DNA of 6,560 nucleotides from an uncultured Planctomycetaceae bacterium (GTDB taxonomy: Bacteria > Planctomycetota > Planctomycetia > Pirellulales > Pirellulaceae). The stretch lies in NCBI GenBank assembly GCA_937967755.1, contig CALBTA010000216.1:1-6560 (forward strand), read 5' to 3'. A program made the translations under genes and the position numbers. The notes under the pieces are model-generated. The model was given only the letters and a program-made list of their open reading frames with translations. It was not told where the DNA came from and made no database searches. Shown piece by piece: positions 1 to 4,839 of the stretch (its first letter is position 1; every line of letters begins with the position of its first letter).

Positions 1-1
1 C

Positions 2-397
2 GTGAAAGAGATGATTGCCACGTTGGTTTCCGGTTTGAACGGGTGCCCTTACTGAACCGGGTCGCACGGGTACTTCTTGCAGTTGCAGGGAGAGAACATG
101 CAGTGCATCAAAGCACTCAGCCGGGGTGACATTGCGTCGGCCGGGTTGGATGATGCGGAAACGGCGCTGATGAAGTTTGTTAAGCTGGTGACCGAAGCTG
201 CTTACAGGACGAAGCCCGCCGACACGCAACAACTGCGCGACGCTGGGTGGACCGATCCGCAAATTGCCGAGACGGTTTACGTCACCGCGCTGTTCGCGCT
301 GTTCAATCGAGTCGCCGACGCCTTCGGCTTGACTGATCCGAACTACTTCGCAAAGTTCGGCGACGAACCTCCCGCCGGGTTGCCTGGTAAGGGGTGA
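2..397 (+). CDS. AhpD-like/CMD-family redox protein, probable selenoprotein (5' end outside window)
   Basis: The reading frame is open from the left edge to the TGA at 395-397 except for one in-frame TGA at 53-55. Reading that codon as selenocysteine gives N-G-C-P-Y-U-T-G-S-H, the AhpD/CMD active-site pattern CxxC-xxx-H with Sec at the second Cys. A Glu lies 12 residues before the first Cys, as between Glu118 and Cys130 of mycobacterial AhpD, and the His lies 7 after it, as His137 does. The stretch before it (EMIATLVSGLNG) and the helical region after it (roughly positions 140-340, ending FALFNRVADAFGL) both fit the family. These proteins are small helical thiol peroxidase or reductase-like enzymes of the cytoplasm. 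A hairpin of SECIS type follows the TGA. A TTG at 77 could be mistaken for a start, but it would discard the catalytic motif. The alternative is a nonsense mutation of a Cys codon. The substrate is unknown. Confidence 0.85.
53..55 (+). other. In-frame UGA, predicted selenocysteine codon
   Basis: This TGA replaces the second cysteine of a CxxC redox motif (C codon at 44-46, then Pro, Tyr, TGA) and is followed in frame by T-G-S-H. A single change, TGC or TGT to TGA, separates it from a Cys homologue. Family similarity continues in the same frame on both sides with no indel. Stop-codon readthrough of another kind or a recent nonsense mutation would not be expected to fall precisely on the redox cysteine with a hairpin at the right distance. 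Confidence 0.82.
73..92 (+). promoter_or_regulatory. Candidate bacterial SECIS hairpin
   Basis: Bases 73-80 (CUUCUUGC) pair with 85-92 (GCAGGGAG) in eight consecutive pairs (C-G, U-A, U-G, C-G, U-G, U-A, G-C, C-G) around the loop A-G-U-U at 81-84. The stem starts 17 nt and the loop 25 nt after the TGA. Bacterial SECIS elements lie inside the coding region just after the UGA and typically carry a G in the first two loop positions, often followed by U. Both conditions hold here. The element would recruit SelB with Sec-tRNA. Pairing was worked out by hand and no energy was computed. Confidence 0.75.
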
Positions 398-414
398 GCG
401 GCTTGTCAGCCGCT
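397..414 (+). repeat. Palindrome at the stop codon, possible terminator hairpin
   Basis: AGCGGCT (397-403) and AGCCGCT (408-414) form a 7-bp stem with loop TGTC, beginning on the last base of the upstream stop codon. No T-run follows, so it is not a classic intrinsic terminator. Its core, GCGGCTT-GTC-AGCCGC, is almost the same as the palindrome at 3640-3658 (GCGGCTT-CT-AGCCGC), which suggests a dispersed short palindromic repeat. The rest of the 249-bp gap up to 647 shows only a direct repeat of GTTTGCAACG at 428-437 and 455-464. Confidence 0.55.
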
Positions 415-646
415 TGCGCGTTGGCCGGTTTGCAACGGCTCTGCACGTGCTGCAGTTTGCAACGCTGCTGAGTTCAGACGGCTACTTTCTGACATAACCC
501 ACACAGCTACGTTGACTCCCCTGGCGCGCAGGCAAACGGGCTTTACTTGGCAGGAATCTGCGGCGGGCGGCGCGAAGGTGTGCCGATAGGTCTGTCAGGC
601 GAATCCTGCGCCCAAACCAAACCCTCCCTCCCCACGGAATTTTCCA

Positions 647-1153
647 ATGCCTAACAACATCATCTCCGCATTTTGTGCGCTGGCTTCAGTTGCCCTGATC
701 ATCACTGCCGCGCAGCAGTCGAATGCCGAAGCGCCGGCTTGTGCTATCGGCGACATCCGCCTGCACGAAGGCCAACTGCACGGGCAAGTGGTAAACAACC
801 AAGGCCAGGCTGTCGCCGATAGCCCAGTGGTCATCCGCCAAGGTGACAAGGTCGTCGGGCATACGATGTCTGATGAATGCGGCAACTTCGTCATCAGGGA
901 TCTCAACACGGGCATGTACCAGGTCGAAGCGAACGGCCGGGCGACCATTCACCGCGTATGGGATGCCACTATCGCTCCGCCCGCCGCCGGACAGGGTGTG
1001 ATGTTGGTGACCGATGAAGAAGTTGTGCGTGGAAATCTTGGGCACCTCGGACACCTTGGCCACACCGGCCTAGGGGGAGTCGCATTGACCGCGGCCGCTA
1101 TCGCCGCCGGTTGGGTGATTGTTGATGAGTTGGATGAGCGGCCGGGGTCGTAA
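647..1153 (+). CDS. Secreted carboxypeptidase-regulatory-like domain protein with Gly-His repeat
   Basis: This is a 168-residue protein of unknown function. Residues 1-27 form a signal peptide with a hydrophobic core (ISAFCALASVALIITAA) and a probable cleavage after Ser-Asn-Ala. Residues about 38-110 look like a small beta-sandwich of the carboxypeptidase regulatory/prealbumin type, with the strand pattern LHGQVVNNQGQAVADSPVVI, a conserved-looking ECGNFVIRDL turn, and a GMYQVEANG strand. Residues 129-140 are a short tandem GHLGHLGH segment. A hydrophobic stretch at 142-159 is then followed by an acidic tail, so the protein may stay anchored with its body outside the cytoplasm. Small proteins of this design are common in Planctomycetes. 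No strong Shine-Dalgarno precedes the ATG. It is the last plus-strand gene before the convergent folD. The beta fold is inferred from pattern only. Confidence 0.8.
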   Translation: MPNNIISAFCALASVALIITAAQQSNAEAPACAIGDIRLHEGQLHGQVVNNQGQAVADSPVVIRQGDKVVGHTMSDECGNFVIRDLNTGMYQVEANGRATIHRVWDATIAPPAAGQGVMLVTDEEVVRGNLGHLGHLGHTGLGGVALTAAAIAAGWVIVDELDERPGS

Positions 1154-1192
1154 GGTCTCTCTTGAAGTTGCTGAACGGCCGTGAAGCGAAGC

Positions 1193-1286
1193 CTTCTCCC
1201 TTTGGGAGAAGGTGGCCGAAGGCCGGATGAGGGTGAGGCGATTTACCCTACCGCCCTCACCCCAACCCTCTCCCAGGGGGGAAGGG
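1193..1286. repeat. GGGAGAGGG/GGGTGAGGG inverted-repeat element between convergent genes
   Basis: The left arm carries CTTCTCCC-TTT-GGGAGAAG (1193-1211, 8-bp stem), a small GGCC-GAA-GGCC hairpin (1214-1224) and GGGTGAGG (1231-1238). The right arm carries the reverse complement CCTCACCC (1255-1262), then CCCTCTCCC and a C/G-rich end. The element folds back as a whole. A related single-arm copy occurs near 6369-6400. It lies exactly between the stop codons of two convergent genes, so it could end transcription from both sides. Translated, it yields the familiar spurious LTPTLSQ/LLPLGEG peptides, and no gene should be called from it. Confidence 0.8.
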
Positions 1287-1295
1287 AGTCTGTCT

Positions 1296-2174
1296 CTACT
1301 CCTTCTGCAACTTCGCGGCGATCAGCGTGTTATGTAGCAACATCGCAATCGTCAACGGCCCGACGCCGCCCGGAACAGGCGTGATGCTGCCGGCGACTTC
1401 GCTGGCGGCGGCGAAATCTACATCGCCCACCAGCCCATCGTCCGTGCGATTGATGCCGACGTCGACAACCGCGGCCCCCGGTTTGATCATCTGGTCCGTA
1501 ACGAAGTTCGCCCTGCCGATCGCGGCGATCAGGATGTCAGCTTGCCTTGTGATTGCCGGCAAGTCGGGCGTCCGGCTGTGGCACACGGTGACGGTGGCAT
1601 TAGCCGCGGTAGGGCCCATCATGGAATCGCGTTGCATCAACAGCATCGCCATCGGCTTGCCGACGATCTCGCTGCGCCCCAGCACCACCACATGCTTGCC
1701 GGCGGTCTCGACGCCGCAGCGGTGCAGCAACTGCTGAACGCCATGGGGTGTGCAAGGCAAGAAACGCGGGCGGCCCTGTGCCAGCAGCCCCACGTTGTGC
1801 GGGTGAAAACAATCGACATCTTTGAGCGGGTGAATCGCATCGAGCACCGGCTGTTCATCCAACCCTTTCGGCAGCGGCAGTTGCCCTAGTCTGCCGTGAA
1901 CGTCGCAGTCGGCGTGCACCGCGGCCACTGGCGACATCAGCACGTCTTGTGAAGTGTCGGCAGAGAGCCCCTTGTGAAGCCCCCGCATACCGGCCTTCTC
2001 ACACGCCCGTTGTTTGTTGCGGACATACACCTGACTCGCCGGGTCTTCACCTACCAACACAGTCGCCAGTGTCGGCACGACCGAAGTCTCGGCGGTCAGC
2101 GCGGCAACCCCTTCCGCCACCTCCGCGCGTATTTCCTTAGCGATCGACTTTCCGTCCAAAATCGCAGCAGCCAT
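1296..2174 (-). CDS. folD: Bifunctional methylenetetrahydrofolate dehydrogenase/cyclohydrolase
   Basis: FolD interconverts 5,10-methylene-, methenyl- and 10-formyl-tetrahydrofolate in the cytoplasm and supplies one-carbon units. The 292-residue product is of normal length. Key residues keep E. coli-like numbering: Tyr50 and Lys54 (YVRNK), Gln98 (QLPLP) and Asp121. The cofactor loop GRSEIVGKP (166-174) and the C-terminal PGGVGPLT (268-275) are intact. The start at 2174 is preferred over longer frames because homology begins at MAAAILDGKSIAKEI and AAGGA lies 6 nt upstream; extensions toward 2330 look non-coding. Oddities: Ile95 and Val97 of the usual GILVQLPLP are Arg and Gly, Gly of DVDGFHP is Cys122, and the helix at about 76-88 is unusual (VLMSPVAAVHAD). 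The frame is undamaged. A weak -10-like TAATAT on the minus strand sits at 2218-2223. It stands apart from the gene upstream by about 200 bp. Confidence 0.95.
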   Translation of the reverse strand: MAAAILDGKSIAKEIRAEVAEGVAALTAETSVVPTLATVLVGEDPASQVYVRNKQRACEKAGMRGLHKGLSADTSQDVLMSPVAAVHADCDVHGRLGQLPLPKGLDEQPVLDAIHPLKDVDCFHPHNVGLLAQGRPRFLPCTPHGVQQLLHRCGVETAGKHVVVLGRSEIVGKPMAMLLMQRDSMMGPTAANATVTVCHSRTPDLPAITRQADILIAAIGRANFVTDQMIKPGAAVVDVGINRTDDGLVGDVDFAAASEVAGSITPVPGGVGPLTIAMLLHNTLIAAKLQKE

Positions 2175-2180
2175 TGGCTT

Positions 2181-2185
2181 TCCTT
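2181..2185 (-). promoter_or_regulatory. Ribosome binding site of folD
   Basis: On the minus strand, AAGGA lies 6 nt before the ATG at 2174. It decides the start against the upstream in-frame candidates that would lengthen the protein by up to 52 non-homologous residues. Confidence 0.7.
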
Positions 2186-2378
2186 CGTTTGACTCTCGCA
2201 ACTTCCACTTAACCCAGATATTACAACATCGTCGGCAACGCAGTAACGCCCGGGTCAAAAGAATGTGTTTATCGAGTTCCCAAAAGCTGGCAGCTATAAA
2301 CCCGGTCAATTCATCGGTGTGCAGCAACACTGCCTGACTGCTGACGATCTCTCGAACAAGTGTCAGCGAGTAACTCTT

Positions 2379-3632
2379 CTATTGAAAGCGGGCGACTTCA
2401 TACGGCGTTGGGTCGATGTTGGGAGGCTCGCCGGTGACCAGTTCGGCGACTAGTGTGCCGGTGGCGGTCGCCATCGAGAGTCCAAGCATGTTGTGCCCGG
2501 CGGCGATGTAGATATTTTCGGCAACCGGCGCGCGGGAGATAATCGGCACGCCGTCGTAGGTCATGGGCCGCCAGCCGTACCATTGCTCCTCGACCGGTTT
2601 GCAATACGGTTCGCGCAAGAACTTCGCCGCGCCTTCTTTCAGCGCGTTCAACCGCCGGGGGTTGAGGGTCGTGTCGTAGCCGGAAAACTCCATCGTCGAT
2701 CCCAGCCGGTAACCCGAGTGGAACGGCGTGACCGCCACTTTCACTTCCGGCAGAATCATCGGGTAGTTCGGGCAAATCGCCGGACGCGGCATCGTGATCG
2801 AATAACCCTTGCCCGGTTGAATCGGAATCTTGCAGCCAAGGTGTTTTTCGAGCAATGGGGTGAGCGCTCCGGTGGCTACGATGAAAACGTCGGCGCGGAT
2901 TGGATCGCTATCGGTGATTAGCGAAGTCGTTCGTTTGCCTTCTTGGGCGAAGCCGCGAGCGGTGGTGTTTTCCAGAATGTTCACGCCACGTTGTTCAAGC
3001 ACTGTTTTCCAGGAATCCATCAAGCGGTCGGGGCGGAGGTGGGCGTCCATCTCGTACAGCCAGGCCCCGGCCAGGTTGGGCTTCATCGCGGGCTCTAGCT
3101 CGACCAGTTGCTCGCCATCCAACCGCCGGGCGGCGACGCCGAAGTGCTTTTGGATCAGCGCGTCCTCCTCCGCGAAGTGGTCGAAAGCCTGGGCGTTTTC
3201 GTACGCGAATAGGCAGCCGATGGTTTCGTATTCGCATTGCAGGCTCTCGTCGCGAATCAACTCGTCGAACAACTCGCGGGACGATTGCAACAACGCGTGC
3301 CGGCCCGCGCCGCCTTCCAACATGTCCTTTTCATTGCAACGGCGGGCGAATTTCCACAGCCACGACATCAGGCGGAAGTCGATCCGTGGCTTCACGTAGA
3401 TCGGCGAATTCTTCTGCCACATCATCTTCATCGCCTTGCGAACCGCGCCGGGCATCGCCAACGGCAGCACGTGGCTGGGCGAAACGTACCCGCAATTGGC
3501 ATGCGAAGCCCCCATGGCGAACTGGCCCTGTTCGACGATCGTCACCCGCAAGCCCCGCCGCGACAGGTAATAGGCGCAAGCCGTACCAATCACCCCGCCG
3601 CCGATGATCACTGCGCTGTTGGGTTGCGTCAT
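2379..3632 (-). CDS. FAD-dependent D-amino-acid dehydrogenase, probable D-hydroxyproline dehydrogenase
   Basis: This is a DAO/DadA-family flavoenzyme of 417 residues, matching single-subunit members of about 410-430. The FAD-binding GxGxxG is at residues 11-16 (GGGVIG) and the ribose-binding Glu ends the second strand at 34 (TIVEQ). Residues 42-61 (ASHANCGYVSPSHVLPLAMP) and the C-terminal GWRPMTYDGVPII (354-366) with AAGHNMLGLSMATATG (377-392) are typical DadA-type motifs. It would oxidise a D-imino or D-amino acid, passing electrons to the respiratory chain rather than to oxygen. The hydroxyproline epimerase gene lies immediately upstream on the same strand, 134 bp away. By analogy with LhpB/HypO systems, the likely substrate is cis-4-hydroxy-D-proline, giving 1-pyrroline-4-hydroxy-2-carboxylate. 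No clear Shine-Dalgarno precedes the ATG; a palindrome lies there instead. A generic D-amino-acid substrate is the main alternative. Confidence 0.9.
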   Translation of the reverse strand: MTQPNSAVIIGGGVIGTACAYYLSRRGLRVTIVEQGQFAMGASHANCGYVSPSHVLPLAMPGAVRKAMKMMWQKNSPIYVKPRIDFRLMSWLWKFARRCNEKDMLEGGAGRHALLQSSRELFDELIRDESLQCEYETIGCLFAYENAQAFDHFAEEDALIQKHFGVAARRLDGEQLVELEPAMKPNLAGAWLYEMDAHLRPDRLMDSWKTVLEQRGVNILENTTARGFAQEGKRTTSLITDSDPIRADVFIVATGALTPLLEKHLGCKIPIQPGKGYSITMPRPAICPNYPMILPEVKVAVTPFHSGYRLGSTMEFSGYDTTLNPRRLNALKEGAAKFLREPYCKPVEEQWYGWRPMTYDGVPIISRAPVAENIYIAAGHNMLGLSMATATGTLVAELVTGEPPNIDPTPYEVARFQ

Positions 3633-3639
3633 GTCGTAC

Positions 3640-3658
3640 CGGCGGCTTCTAGCCGCCG
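3640..3658. repeat. Short palindrome (7-bp stem) before the dehydrogenase gene
   Basis: CGGCGGC (3640-3646) and GCCGCCG (3652-3658) pair around loop TTCTA. In the minus-strand transcript the hairpin ends 7 nt before the ATG of the dehydrogenase, where a ribosome binding site would be expected, so it could limit initiation. It is a near-copy of the palindrome at 397-414. Confidence 0.6.
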
Positions 3659-3669
3659 AGTGATGTAGG

Positions 3670-3696
3670 CGAACTCGTCAAAGTTCGGGGAGTTCG
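3670..3696. repeat. Inverted repeat CGAACTC/GAGTTCG
   Basis: The 7-bp arms CGAACTC (3670-3676) and GAGTTCG (3690-3696) flank a 13-nt loop that itself contains AAGTTCG. This is the second of three hairpins in the 134-bp gap between the epimerase and dehydrogenase genes. No T-run is attached. Confidence 0.5.
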
Positions 3697-3714
3697 TTGA
3701 TGTGATTGCACTGC

Positions 3715-3734
3715 CAGAAGTCTCACGACTTCTG
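3715..3734. repeat. Inverted repeat CAGAAGTC/GACTTCTG
   Basis: A perfect 8-bp stem (3715-3722 with 3727-3734) closes the loop TCAC. It lies 32 bp past the epimerase stop codon on the minus strand. It may serve as an mRNA-end or stabiliser hairpin between the two catabolic genes, or be a dispersed palindromic repeat. No U-tract is seen on the minus strand. Confidence 0.6.
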
Positions 3735-3766
3735 CTACGTCTTCTTACGGTGGCTGGAAGCCCCCG

Positions 3767-4726
3767 CTATGATTGCGTGCCGTGCCGGAATGGGTCGTTG
3801 GGGTCAATCAGCAGCGTCGCTTCGGAAGTAAAATACGCGCTGCCTCCGATGGTGGGAATGACCGATAACGGTTCGTCGGGGTGTACCTCGAAGGTTGCTT
3901 CGAAGACGCTGCCGACGATCGATTCCTGCCGCCACGTTTCTCCCGGTACCAGTTTCCCATCGGCATGCAGGCAAGCGACCTTCGCGCTGGTGCCGGTCCC
4001 GCAGGGCGAACGGTCGTACGCTTTGCCGGGGCAGAGGACGAAGTTCTTGCTGTCAGCCCCGGCGAGCGTCGGCGGGCCGTATAGTTCGATGTGATCGATT
4101 TCTTCGCCGCGCAGGCCGGTCACGTTGTGTTTCACTAAAGCGTGGCGGACCGCCCACGCCCGGTAGGTTAGTTCGTCAACGTTGGCCAGCGACAATTCCG
4201 GCGGGTCGCAATCGAGCCACTGATTGACCAGGAAAAACCAGTTGCCGCCCCAAGCCACATCGCCCACGACATCGCCAAAGCCGTTGAGCGTTACCCGAAT
4301 GTCACTGGCAGTCCGGTAACTGGCGACGTTCGTCACCAGCACGTGGTCGTCAGGTTGCAGCGTGACTTGCACTTCGCCCACCGGCGTTTCGATGCGGTGC
4401 TCGCCCGGTGTGATGCGATTCTGGTAAGCCAGTGTGGCGACGAGGCCGATCATCCCGTGTACGCACATGCCCAGGTAGCCGACGTTGTTGAAGAAAATCA
4501 CCCCGGCGGCGTTATCAGGATAGGCCGGCTCGCACAGCAACGCCCCAACCATTGCATCCCACCCGCGCGGTTCATTGACGACCGCCCGGCGGAAATCGTC
4601 GTGGTCATCGTGCAGCCGCTTCAAACGCTCGGCCATCTTCCCATCGCCCAGTTCCAGGTCGCAATCGACCACGACGCGCGTCGGCTCGCCGCCGGTATGG
4701 GAATCGATAACCTGAATCTTCCGCAC
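3767..4726 (-). CDS. Proline racemase family, probable 4-hydroxyproline 2-epimerase
   Basis: Members of this cofactor-independent family use two cysteines as acid and base to invert the alpha carbon of proline or hydroxyproline. The 319-residue protein begins IQVIDSHTGGEPTRVV, as 4-hydroxyproline epimerases do. The first catalytic Cys is residue 88 (GMCVHGMIG) and the second is Cys242 (DRSPCGTGTSA). The presence of both argues against the trans-3-hydroxyproline dehydratase branch, which has Thr at the second site. The first motif reads CVHG rather than the common CGHG. The likely reaction is trans-4-hydroxy-L-proline to cis-4-hydroxy-D-proline, feeding the downstream FAD dehydrogenase. The start is GTG (CAC on the plus strand at 4724-4726) with GGAGG 10 nt before it. 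The gene is divergent from an exported amidohydrolase. The exact substrate among proline, 3- and 4-hydroxyproline isomers is inferred. Confidence 0.9.
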   Translation of the reverse strand: MRKIQVIDSHTGGEPTRVVVDCDLELGDGKMAERLKRLHDDHDDFRRAVVNEPRGWDAMVGALLCEPAYPDNAAGVIFFNNVGYLGMCVHGMIGLVATLAYQNRITPGEHRIETPVGEVQVTLQPDDHVLVTNVASYRTASDIRVTLNGFGDVVGDVAWGGNWFFLVNQWLDCDPPELSLANVDELTYRAWAVRHALVKHNVTGLRGEEIDHIELYGPPTLAGADSKNFVLCPGKAYDRSPCGTGTSAKVACLHADGKLVPGETWRQESIVGSVFEATFEVHPDEPLSVIPTIGGSAYFTSEATLLIDPNDPFRHGTQS

Positions 4727-4736
4727 GGACTGATTT

Positions 4737-4741
4737 CCTCC
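4737..4741 (-). promoter_or_regulatory. Ribosome binding site for the GTG-started epimerase
   Basis: On the minus strand, GGAGG (within GGAGGAAA) lies 10 nt before a GTG codon. There is no ATG in frame nearby and homology starts right after the GTG, so this site supports the unusual start codon. Confidence 0.65.
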
Positions 4742-4757
4742 AAGTTCGTGGCAATGA

Positions 4758-4787
4758 TTGGCGTCGCGGCACGCGGCCGGCTAATAT
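4758..4787 (+). promoter_or_regulatory. Weak sigma70-like promoter candidate for the amidohydrolase
   Basis: TTGGCG (4758-4763) and TAATAT (4782-4787) are separated by 18 bp, and each matches the consensus at four of six positions. The candidate sits in the 113-bp divergent gap, about 52 bp before the ATG at 4840. Planctomycete promoters are poorly described, so this is tentative. Confidence 0.3.
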
Positions 4788-4839
4788 CTACGACAATGAG
4801 CGAACCCAAATTTTATCTCTCGCCCCGTTCAGGACCAAC

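Noticed and set aside
77..397. A 106-residue protein starting at TTG 77 as a complete gene
   Set aside because: Frame and family similarity continue upstream through TGA 53-55 to the window edge, and the TTG start would remove the active-site motif.
512..540. TTGACT at 512-517 as a -35 box for the secreted protein gene
   Set aside because: No acceptable -10 hexamer occurs at 16-18 bp spacing.
595..1063. Two minus-strand frames opposite the secreted protein
   Set aside because: They are antisense shadows of the 647-1153 gene, which has a signal peptide and a coherent domain pattern.
1181..1384. Plus-strand 67-codon frame
   Set aside because: It is a translation of the GGGAGAGGG repeat and the antisense end of folD.
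2175..2330. N-terminal extension of FolD to 2330
   Set aside because: The added 52 residues have no family similarity, and a good AAGGA site precedes the ATG at 2174.
2340..2367. GCTGAC/GTCAGC hairpin after the dehydrogenase as a terminator
   Set aside because: The 6-bp stem with a 16-nt loop and no U-run is too weak to call.
2830..3668. Long plus-strand frames opposite the dehydrogenase
   Set aside because: The minus-strand protein has clear FAD-binding and C-terminal motifs; the plus-strand frames are Arg/Ser/Ala-rich antisense shadows.
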